Assembly: GCA_945896765.1 (NCBI GenBank)
Contig: CAMDEL010000123.1
Coordinates: forward strand, 1 to 5,330
Origin: Singulisphaera sp. GP187
Lineage (GTDB): Bacteria; Planctomycetota; Phycisphaerae; Phycisphaerales; SM1A02
Length of the DNA stretch: 5,330 nt
Direction of reading: 5' to 3'
Positions 1-5,330 of the stretch are shown here, piece after piece. A program made the translations under genes and the position numbers. The number at the start of each line of letters is the position of its first letter. Positions within the stretch are counted from its first letter, which is position 1. The notes under the pieces were generated by a model that ran no database searches, had not been told where the DNA came from, and saw only the letters and a program-made list of their open reading frames with translations.

Positions 1-1610
1 GCAGTGGAATTCGTGTTGCGTGTCTTTCGAATACGAATGATTCTCATTGGAAGCAGATGCAAGAAACATCGGCAGCATTTGGCGTGATCGAAACTCGTCA
101 TGCATCTCACCTGCTTGGAATGAACAAGCCAGACCCTGCGATTTATGCAGAGTTTGAAAATTCAACAGGATGCGCGCAGAGCGAAATTTTCTTCGCCGAC
201 GACTTGATCGAAAACATTCACGCCGCGCAAGCGCGTGGATGGGACACACTGCATATCGACCACGAAGGAGATCCTGCGCGGCAAATTGCCGAGGCTCTTG
301 CCAAGCGCGGCGTGATTGCCGCTGCACTCGCTTTCAAAGCGCACACTTCAGAAGCAATCCCATCTCCGCTGATGACTCGCACGATTTGCCGTGCCGAGCA
401 ACCCGGCGGGGTGATCAAAGTTCGATCGGCTGATTTTCTTGTCGACGAGTTGCCTTTGTATGAACCGTCAGGCGAAGGCGAACATCTTTATCTTGGGATT
501 CAAAAAGAAAATATGCCGCATGATGAAATGCTCCGCATCGTTGCAGATCACTTCAAAGTCGACCCCGATTCGATTGGTACTGCGGGAAGAAAAGATCGCC
601 ACGCAGTCACGCGCCAAGCGATCTCGGTCAACATTCCTGGAAAAGAACCACCGACAGAATTGACGCATGATCGGTTGCTCGTGCTTTGGACTCTTAGGCA
701 CGGCAATAAATTGAGGACGGGTCATCTTGCAGGAAATCGATTTGCGATTCGAGTGCGAGAAGTCGATCCACTGCAGATTCCTGGGGTGTATCGCCGACTC
801 CAAGTTCTGACGAAGTCGGGCGTTCCAAACGGTTTTGGCGAACAACGTTTCGGACAGCGCTTGGATAATCATCTGCTTGGCCGAATGGTTTTGCAAGAAA
901 ACTGGAATGGGATCATCGAACATCTCACTGGAACTTCTCACCCACTTTTCCCAGAACATCAACGCGCTGCGCGGATGTCGTGCGATGCTGGCGAGTGGTC
1001 CGCAAGCGTTCCTCTTTGGGGCGCAGGCGATCACGCAGAACGAAGAATGGCGTTGGCGAAGTCGCGCGGCTGGACAGCTTCGCGCAGCGTGAAGTCCCTC
1101 GGTGGTGCAATGCTTCGCTTCTGGGTGAATGCGTTGCAATCTGCCATCTTCAATCGCGTGGTCGATGATCGCATCGCCGCAAATCAAATCGATCAGATTC
1201 GAGATGGTGACATTGCGTATCGCCATGAAGGTGGCGCATGCTTTGTGGTTGATACGAGCGAGACGCTTGATTCTCTCAACGCACGCGCATTGCGTTTCGA
1301 GATTTCTCCCACAGGTCCAATGTTTGGCGAAAAAATGTTGGCAGCTGGCGAATCGATTGCGCAAGCAGAAGCGAATGCCGCACGCGCATTCGCGGTTACG
1401 CCAGAACTCTTTTCGGCTTCAAGTCATCCTCCATCTGGCGAGCGTCGCCCGCTTCGGATTTCGATTCAAAACGCAGCGCTTGATTCTGGCATTGATGAAT
1501 TCGGCGGCTACATTCGTATTGCATTCGACTTGCCACCAGGTGCGTTCGCAACCACGGTGCTGAAAGAACTATTTGGTCCTATTCGAACGAATTTTGACGT
1601 ACATGAGTGA
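1..1610 (+). CDS. truD: HAD-family hydrolase (C-terminal half) fused in frame to tRNA pseudouridine synthase TruD; 5' partial
   Basis: The frame is open from the left edge (first full codon at 3) to TGA at 1608-1610, giving 535 visible residues; the true start lies upstream. Residues 1-105 are the C-terminal half of a HAD hydrolase: motif II 'LSNTN' (Ser codon 27-29), motif III Lys in 'NKPDP' (126-128) and motif IV 'FFADDLIENI' (Asp pair 198-203). The nucleophile Asp of motif I is off-window. Residues about 124-535 are a full TruD, which makes pseudouridine at tRNA position 13 (tRNA-Glu in E. coli). Visible motifs are 'GGVIK' with its conserved Lys, 'PSGEGEH', the catalytic motif 'AGRKDRHAVTRQ' (Asp codon 594-596), 'GNRF', 'GVPNGFGEQRFG' and 'GPMFG'. 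The TruD part is about 412 residues against about 349 in E. coli. A bare TruD could start at ATG 372, but it has no clear ribosome binding site and no stop separates it from the HAD part. TruD assignment is very secure; the HAD substrate is unknown. Confidence 0.93.
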   Translation, partial: SGIRVACLSNTNDSHWKQMQETSAAFGVIETRHASHLLGMNKPDPAIYAEFENSTGCAQSEIFFADDLIENIHAAQARGWDTLHIDHEGDPARQIAEALAKRGVIAAALAFKAHTSEAIPSPLMTRTICRAEQPGGVIKVRSADFLVDELPLYEPSGEGEHLYLGIQKENMPHDEMLRIVADHFKVDPDSIGTAGRKDRHAVTRQAISVNIPGKEPPTELTHDRLLVLWTLRHGNKLRTGHLAGNRFAIRVREVDPLQIPGVYRRLQVLTKSGVPNGFGEQRFGQRLDNHLLGRMVLQENWNGIIEHLTGTSHPLFPEHQRAARMSCDAGEWSASVPLWGAGDHAERRMALAKSRGWTASRSVKSLGGAMLRFWVNALQSAIFNRVVDDRIAANQIDQIRDGDIAYRHEGGACFVVDTSETLDSLNARALRFEISPTGPMFGEKMLAAGESIAQAEANAARAFAVTPELFSASSHPPSGERRPLRISIQNAALDSGIDEFGGYIRIAFDLPPGAFATTVLKELFGPIRTNFDVHE

Positions 1611-1626
1611 CAAGCCTGCCTCCACG

Positions 1627-1638
1627 GTTTGATCAAAC
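1627..1638. repeat. 12-bp perfect palindrome at the convergent gene junction
   Basis: GTTTGATCAAAC is its own reverse complement. One more G:T and one C:G pair extend it to 1625-1640. It sits 16 bp after the truD stop and spans the BFN stop codon (1633-1635). As RNA it could form only a short A/U-rich stem, and no T-run follows, so it is not a convincing intrinsic terminator. It may be chance. Confidence 0.4.
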
Positions 1639-2133
1639 TGCATCATCTGCATCATCTGTATCACCTGCATCGAAGACATCGTCGGCACCTTCGTCATCAT
1701 CGATGTCGTCAGCCGAAGGCGGCATCAGTTTGCTCGGAGCAGCGGAGGCTGCTGCAACGACTTCCTCTGCAGCAAACATCGGTGCATTGCATGCAACAGC
1801 AATTGCGATTGCGTCCGAAGGTCGTGCGTCGATTTCGATTTCTTTCTGTCCTCGACGAAGAATAATCTTCGCAAAGAATGTCTCCTCTTTCAAACTGACA
1901 ATCTCGATCCGATCGACCGTGGCACCCAGTTCGTCAATGATGGTTGTCAAAAGGTCATGAGTTTGCGGGCGTTCAACGCTGCATCCCTTGCGCCTGCGTT
2001 CGATTGCGCAGGCTTCGGTCATGCCGATCACGATTGGAAATGATCGTGTTCCGCCGACTTCCGAAAGTTCGATGATCTGCATGTCGACCATTTCTCGGAT
2101 GTAAATTCTGGATAGTTCGATTTGGACTGACAT
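1633..2133 (-). CDS. Bifunctional nuclease (BFN/DUF151) family protein with an acidic C-terminal tail
   Basis: A 166-residue protein of the BFN family (PF02577). Residues 1-127 match the family fold: an N-terminal strand 'VQIELSRIYIRE', the core 'FPIVIGMTEACAIE', 'THDLLTTIIDELGA', 'IEIVSLKEETFFAKI' and the signature 'IDARPSDAIAIAVA' near residues 101-114. Some plant and bacterial relatives have reported DNase/RNase activity, but the role in most bacteria is unsettled. Residues 141-166 form a tail with 13 Asp and 1 Glu in 26 residues, which is outside the conserved domain. The frame remains open upstream to 2310, but that part overlaps the protease gene and has no family similarity. ATG at 2133 fits the family N-terminus. 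TTG at 2145, just upstream in frame, is an alternative with an AGAG-like site ahead of it. The gene lies 28 bp downstream of the protease on the same strand, so it is probably in the same transcript. Confidence 0.9.
   Translation of the reverse strand: MSVQIELSRIYIREMVDMQIIELSEVGGTRSFPIVIGMTEACAIERRRKGCSVERPQTHDLLTTIIDELGATVDRIEIVSLKEETFFAKIILRRGQKEIEIDARPSDAIAIAVACNAPMFAAEEVVAAASAAPSKLMPPSADDIDDDEGADDVFDAGDTDDADDAV
1638..1673. repeat. Four tandem 9-bp units inside the BFN acidic tail
   Basis: On the plus strand the units are CTGCATCAT, CTGCATCAT, CTGTATCAC and CTGCATCGA: two identical copies followed by two diverged ones. On the coding strand they encode Asp/Ala/Thr triplets of the 'DAD'/'DTD' type at the extreme C-terminus. 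The period is a multiple of three, so copy-number change would lengthen or shorten the tail without breaking the frame. Confidence 0.7.
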
Positions 2134-2161
2134 GGGTTTGGGCAACTTTGCTCTTCGGATT

Positions 2162-3730
2162 CTACTGCGTCGACCACGCGGACAAGAGATACGACATATC
2201 GACGGCGTCCACGACGCAATCATGGTTGAAATCAGCAGTGCAATTGCATACTGAGCACACGCCCCATTGACTGAAGAATGTGGTGAGATCCACACCATCC
2301 ACAACTCCATCGCCGTTCATGTCTGCAGGACCTGGGTTCATACTTTGCGCCATCATCACTGCAGCGCCAGCATTTATAACTCCCGCGCCGGTGTAAATGT
2401 CATAGCCAGTTGGCGCAAGGTCTCGTGCGGTCTGCATCAAGACGGTTCGAATAGCAGCAGCGCTCATCGTTGGATAGACAGCGCGCATAAGCGCAATCGT
2501 TCCCGTGACATGCGGTGCCGCCATGCTTGTTCCACTGCGCGTTGCATATCCGTTGTTGATAGCGAGGGAATAAATCGCTTCTCCGCATGCAGTGACATCT
2601 ACTTCAGGGCCAAAGTTTGACACGCTGTATCGCGCATCGAATCGATTCGATCCAGCAACTGCGATTGTCTCGTCCCACTTCGCGGGCCATGACACCGCGC
2701 CATTAGAATTTCCAGTTGCAGCGATCATCGGCACGCCATGCGCGGCGGCATACTGCACGGCTGCATATAAATATTGAGAGCCCACGCTGTATTGCAAACT
2801 CATGTTGACAACATCTGCTCCCTGATCGATCGCCCAAACTAAACCATCAGCGACATAGGACTCCAACCCAGAACAGGGATTGACGATGACAACAGGAAGA
2901 ATCTTTGCGTCCCAGCACATTCCAGCAATGCCTGCTGCATTCGCCCCTTTCGCAGTCATGATTCCAGATACATGTGTCCCATGACCACCGCAGACATCAC
3001 TCGTGTCCGTGGTGCCAAGTGGAATGTTGCGACCTGGAAGAATGCGGCCTTCGAGTTCTGTGTGAGGGAAAACTCCGCTGTCGAGCAGCGCTATAACAAT
3101 CGTCGGATTGCTTGTGGTCACTGACCAAGCTTGCACCGCGCGAATATCTGCGCCGATCGTTCCACCATTCTGCCCTGTATTCTGAAGTGAATATTGTGTC
3201 GTGAAACTCGTGTCATTTGGTACATCCGCGAGACCGCCTATGCCATCGACTTCGCAGATTTCAAATCCAAACCATGATGCTTTGAGCGTGTCAGCAACTG
3301 CAAGCGCATTGGAACCTGGTGCGATCGAGACGCGATGCCAGCGATCTAATCCGACTGATGCGGCGATGTCCGCACGCTTTGGCAGGTCCGTCAATGCCGA
3401 CTGAATCTTGTCCACGCCGAATGTTTTCATGATGCGACCGAGATTGACATCGCCAACCCCATTTGCCATTCGAAATGTCAAATCGCCAGTTGGAGTCGTC
3501 GCCACTGAGCAACCAGCGCGGACGCGTACAAAAATATGATCCGATGCAAAGAGTTCATCGACTGCAGGCCCAGCATCAACTTTCGCCAAAGCCTTCCCAG
3601 CAACTTGGGCCGATACGGTCGAAGCGACAAGAGTGACCGCCAAAAAAGAACAAACCTTCGCCGCAAAATTGCGGGCGAAGTTCGAATTTTCTATAGAACA
3701 AAGCACTCTCATAAATCGACACCAAATCAT
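2162..3730 (-). CDS. Secreted subtilisin-like (S8) serine protease with C-terminal dockerin-like repeats
   Basis: A 522-residue exported protease. Residues 1-41 form a signal peptide: basic n-region, hydrophobic stretch 'CSFLAVTLVAS', likely cut after 'VSA' (41). Residues about 60-165 resemble the fervidolysin-type pro-region. Then come 'PNDTSFTTQYSLQNTGQNG' and the S8 catalytic domain (about 195-462), with Asp217 in 'ALLDSGV', His250 in 'GGHGTHVSGI', oxyanion Asn341 in 'AATGNSNG' and Ser402 in 'SGTSMAAPHVTG'. The triad is intact, so the enzyme should be active. The C-terminus has two Ca-binding loops, D470-x-N-x-D...D481 and D500-x-N-x-D...D511, each ending in a Trp, as in dockerins. Dockerin-like ends of this style are common on planctomycete exported proteins. 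The start is uncertain: ATG at 3730 gives the longest form, ATG at 3712 gives a more typical signal peptide, and neither has a ribosome binding site. The substrate is unknown. Confidence 0.95.
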   Translation of the reverse strand: MIWCRFMRVLCSIENSNFARNFAAKVCSFLAVTLVASTVSAQVAGKALAKVDAGPAVDELFASDHIFVRVRAGCSVATTPTGDLTFRMANGVGDVNLGRIMKTFGVDKIQSALTDLPKRADIAASVGLDRWHRVSIAPGSNALAVADTLKASWFGFEICEVDGIGGLADVPNDTSFTTQYSLQNTGQNGGTIGADIRAVQAWSVTTSNPTIVIALLDSGVFPHTELEGRILPGRNIPLGTTDTSDVCGGHGTHVSGIMTAKGANAAGIAGMCWDAKILPVVIVNPCSGLESYVADGLVWAIDQGADVVNMSLQYSVGSQYLYAAVQYAAAHGVPMIAATGNSNGAVSWPAKWDETIAVAGSNRFDARYSVSNFGPEVDVTACGEAIYSLAINNGYATRSGTSMAAPHVTGTIALMRAVYPTMSAAAIRTVLMQTARDLAPTGYDIYTGAGVINAGAAVMMAQSMNPGPADMNGDGVVDGVDLTTFFSQWGVCSVCNCTADFNHDCVVDAVDMSYLLSAWSTQ

Positions 3731-3735
3731 AGGCG

Positions 3736-3753
3736 GGCTTGATTCTGCAAGCC
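3736..3753. repeat. Inverted repeat between the divergent protease and metK genes
   Basis: GGCTTG (3736-3741), a 6-nt spacer ATTCTG, then CAAGCC (3748-3753) form a perfect 6-bp dyad. Outer arms AGGC (3731-3734) and GCCT (3758-3761) are also complementary, although unevenly spaced. It begins 5 bp from the upstream ATG of the protease and lies upstream of, or overlapping, the candidate metK promoters. It could be an operator, or a hairpin in the protease leader. TTTT follows it on the plus strand, but no plus-strand gene ends there, so a terminator role is unlikely. Confidence 0.55.
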
Positions 3754-3755
3754 TT

Positions 3756-3785
3756 TTGCCTGTACATTCCTCTCAAGTCTATTAT
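3756..3785 (+). promoter_or_regulatory. Candidate sigma70-type promoter for metK
   Basis: TTGCCT (3756-3761) and TATTAT (3780-3785) are separated by 18 bp. They match the -35 and -10 consensus at 4/6 and 5/6 positions. Transcription would start near 3792, leaving a leader of only about 10 nt that barely includes the ribosome binding site. A second pair, TTGATT (3739-3744) and TACATT (3763-3768), also 18 bp apart, scores 4/6 and 4/6. It would give a longer leader and would place its -35 inside the inverted repeat. I cannot choose between them from sequence alone. Confidence 0.35.
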
Positions 3786-3791
3786 TCAATC

Positions 3792-3797
3792 AGGAAG
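3792..3797 (+). promoter_or_regulatory. Ribosome binding site of metK
   Basis: AGGAAG lies 5 nt before the ATG at 3803, which is good Shine-Dalgarno complementarity and spacing. It is the only clear ribosome binding site in the window and supports the 3803 start. Confidence 0.75.
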
Positions 3798-3802
3798 CCA
3801 AA

Positions 3803-5008
3803 ATGCCAAAAAACTTTTACACTTTTACCTCCGAATCCGTCTCCATGGGCCACCCGGACAAGATGGCAGATCAGATCTCCGACGCCATTTTGGACGCAAT
3901 GCTGACGGTTGATCCCACTTCTCGCGTCGCATGTGAGACTTTAGTGACCACAGGCCTCGCCGTGATCGCAGGGGAAGTGACCTGCGGTGGTTATGTGGAC
4001 ATTCCAAAGGTTGTGCGGGATACCGTGCTTCGCATCGGTTATGACTCTGCAGACAAGGGTTTCGACGGGCGCTCGTGTGGCGTTTTGGTCACACTCGGTC
4101 GTCAATCTCCAGACATTGCGCGTGGCGTGAATGTCAAGACATCAACCAAGAAAAAGAAGGCGCAAGGCGCAGGCGATCAAGGAATGATGTTCGGATTCGC
4201 GTGCCGCGAAACGCGCCAGTTGATGCCGCTGCCGATCATGTTGTCGCACCGCTTGGTCGCTCGACAAGCTGAAGTTCGCGAGAAGGAAATCATCAAGGGA
4301 CTGCGCCCCGATGCGAAGAGTCAAGTTGCTGTCGAATACGACGGAACAACTCCACGCAAGATCGTGAACGTTGTTCTCTCCACACAACATCATCCAATGT
4401 GGAATGATTGCCAAGGAAAACTTTCTGAAGAAGTGACGAAGCACATCATTCGACCAGTGCTTGGTGATTGGTGGCATGACGGAATCAAAGTCTGGGTGAA
4501 TCCAACTGGACGATTTGAAATCGGCGGACCACACGGCGATTGCGGACTGACTGGTCGCAAGATCATCGTGGACACATATGGCGGTCGCGGTCGACATGGT
4601 GGCGGCGCATTCAGTGGCAAGGATCCGTCGAAGGTGGATCGCTCTGCTGCATATATGGCTCGATACATCGCGAAGAACATCGTGGCTGCGGATCTTGCGG
4701 AAGTTTGCGAAGTGCAGCTTGCGTATGCGATCGGCGTTGCGCAACCAACATCCGTCTTGGTCGATACTCAAGGAACTGGAAAGATTCCAGACGAAAAACT
4801 AGCGCGCATCGTCGAAGAATCATTCGATCTGACGCCGCACGGAATCTTGACGAAACTCGATCTCCTCAAGCCGATTTATTCTCACACTGCATATCACGGA
4901 CACTTCGGACGTGAACCAGGTGAATCCGGCAAGGGTTCATTCCTCTGGGAACGCGCCGACATGGCACCTGCGCTGCGCAAATCCGCGGTTCGAGTTCGCT
5001 CCAAGTGA
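3803..5008 (+). CDS. metK: S-adenosylmethionine synthase (methionine adenosyltransferase)
   Basis: A complete 401-residue cytoplasmic enzyme that makes S-adenosylmethionine from methionine and ATP. It aligns end to end with E. coli MetK (384 aa). Near-identical blocks are '[16 protein letters not shown]' (from residue 16, with His17, Asp19 and Lys20), '[11 protein letters not shown]', signature 1 '[10 protein letters not shown]' (122-131), 'LRPDAKSQV', '[17 protein letters not shown]' (245-261), signature 2 'GGGAFSGKD' (266-274), '[11 protein letters not shown]' and 'YHGHFGRE'. Differences from E. coli are Met15 in place of Glu in 'SVSEGHPDK', a lysine-rich stretch '[10 protein letters not shown]' (111-120) in the loop before signature 1, and a Gly/Ser-rich insert 'PGESGKGS' (372-379) near the C-terminus. 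The start is set by the ribosome binding site 5 nt upstream and by the family N-terminus. The gene is divergent from the protease, and the following frame overlaps its stop by 4 bp, suggesting an operon. Confidence 0.98.
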   Translation: MPKNFYTFTSESVSMGHPDKMADQISDAILDAMLTVDPTSRVACETLVTTGLAVIAGEVTCGGYVDIPKVVRDTVLRIGYDSADKGFDGRSCGVLVTLGRQSPDIARGVNVKTSTKKKKAQGAGDQGMMFGFACRETRQLMPLPIMLSHRLVARQAEVREKEIIKGLRPDAKSQVAVEYDGTTPRKIVNVVLSTQHHPMWNDCQGKLSEEVTKHIIRPVLGDWWHDGIKVWVNPTGRFEIGGPHGDCGLTGRKIIVDTYGGRGRHGGGAFSGKDPSKVDRSAAYMARYIAKNIVAADLAEVCEVQLAYAIGVAQPTSVLVDTQGTGKIPDEKLARIVEESFDLTPHGILTKLDLLKPIYSHTAYHGHFGREPGESGKGSFLWERADMAPALRKSAVRVRSK

Positions 5009-5330
5009 ATGCTCGATTTGCTTCACCGACGCGCGCCGCTGCGTTGACTCGCATTTTGGCGCAGGTCGCGTGCTTTCCCGAGTTGCGCTTCGATGCACGG
5101 ACAGTGCGCGCGCCGCGTGCTGCTCCAAACTTCAACTCGACTGAAAGTGCACCGGAAAATTCACACGGCGAAGATTCTGCCGGCGAATCAATAGGTGGAC
5201 TTGCGACTGCGATCGAGCAAGCGACTCTGCGACATTGGCTGACGGCCGAATCGATTGCGCGCGTTCTCTGCAATCGGCCATGGCTGGAAGTTCAGCCAGA
5301 AATTCGCGCTGCGCTCTTGGTCAGCATCAC
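5005..5330 (+). CDS. Probable NusB-like domain protein, perhaps N-terminus of an RsmB-type 16S rRNA methyltransferase; 3' partial
   Basis: A stop-free frame of 108 codons runs from GTG 5005-5007 to the right edge. GTG shares GTGA with the metK stop (4-bp overlap), a usual arrangement for translational coupling. No ATG occurs in this frame between its preceding stop (4921) and the window end, so GTG is the best start; no clear ribosome binding site precedes it. Residues 7-27 ('[15 protein letters not shown]...') look like the first helix of a NusB fold. Residues about 66-108 ('[19 protein letters not shown]', then '[19 protein letters not shown]') resemble the segment of RsmB and NusB that precedes the 'YQLLFLDRVPxHAAV' block, which would fall off-window. 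Between them lies a polar, probably disordered stretch (about 33-62). RsmB makes m5C in 16S rRNA using S-adenosylmethionine, which would fit its place behind metK. NusB itself is the alternative. The coding call is fairly secure; the family call is moderate. Confidence 0.6.
   Translation, partial: MNARFASPTRAAALTRILAQVACFPELRFDARTVRAPRAAPNFNSTESAPENSHGEDSAGESIGGLATAIEQATLRHWLTAESIARVLCNRPWLEVQPEIRAALLVSI

Noticed and set aside
468..1364. Long minus-strand open frame (298 codons) inside truD
   Set aside because: It lies wholly antisense to a conserved TruD coding region, is rich in Cys, His and Arg, and has no recognisable motif or domain.
372..1610. Separate truD gene starting at ATG 372
   Set aside because: There is no ribosome binding site at good spacing and no stop ending the HAD frame. 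Internal initiation is kept as an alternative but not as the main annotation.
1607..1960. Plus-strand Ser/Ala-rich open frame opposite the BFN gene
   Set aside because: Its composition is the mirror of the Asp-rich tail and the Ala-rich region of the BFN protein on the other strand.
2134..2310. N-terminal extension of the BFN protein up to ATG 2310
   Set aside because: This part overlaps the protease 3' end in another frame and has no BFN similarity. ATG 2133 matches the family start.
3731..3802. SAM riboswitch upstream of metK
   Set aside because: The spacer is only 72 bp and must also hold the promoters. I see only one simple hairpin and no recognisable SAM-I, SAM-II or SAM/SAH consensus elements.
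4142..4771. Minus-strand open frame (209 codons) inside metK
   Set aside because: It is antisense to highly conserved MetK sequence and has no recognisable domain.
4911..5144. Plus-strand 77-codon open frame across the metK end
   Set aside because: It starts about 100 bp inside metK in another frame, has Cys/Arg-rich shadow-like composition, and overlaps the better-supported GTG frame.
4866..5273. Minus-strand open frame (135 codons) across the metK end and the following frame
   Set aside because: About a third is antisense to metK. The rest is antisense to the NusB-like frame, which has family-like helices and a coupled start.

Overview
The window looks like ordinary chromosomal DNA from a member of the Planctomycetota, most likely a Phycisphaerae-type bacterium. 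The best pointer is the C-terminus of the secreted protease. It carries two dockerin/EF-hand-like repeats of the 'AD-x-N-x-D-x-VVD-x-VD...W' kind, joined by a short Cys-rich linker, a pattern I associate with secreted planctomycete proteins. Most starts have little or no Shine-Dalgarno sequence; metK is the exception. This placement is inference from protein style, not from a marker gene.

Layout: (1) Positions 1-1610, plus strand, open at the left edge: one continuous reading frame joining the C-terminal half of a HAD-superfamily hydrolase to a complete TruD-type tRNA pseudouridine synthase. (2) 1633-2133, minus strand: a small bifunctional-nuclease (BFN/DUF151) family protein with a very acidic tail. 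It converges on the HAD-TruD gene with only 22 bp between the stops. (3) 2162-3730, minus strand: an exported subtilisin-like (S8) serine protease with an N-terminal pro-region and a C-terminal dockerin-like pair. It lies 28 bp upstream of the BFN gene and is probably co-transcribed with it. (4) 3731-3802: a 72-bp divergent intergenic region with an inverted repeat, a candidate promoter and a good ribosome binding site for metK. (5) 3803-5008, plus strand: metK, S-adenosylmethionine synthase. (6) 5005 to the right edge, plus strand: a GTG-started frame overlapping the metK stop by 4 bp. It resembles the NusB-like N-terminal domain of RsmB-type rRNA methyltransferases.

Functionally the window is mostly RNA modification and methyl-donor supply: a pseudouridine synthase, the SAM-producing enzyme, and possibly a SAM-consuming rRNA methyltransferase coupled to it. 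A secreted protease and a BFN protein lie between them. I see no mobile element, CRISPR array, tRNA or rRNA. No stretch over 300 bp lacks a gene. I found no convincing new multi-gene system. The most unusual items are the HAD-TruD fusion, the metK/NusB-like overlap with its variable insert, and the inverted repeat between the divergent genes.
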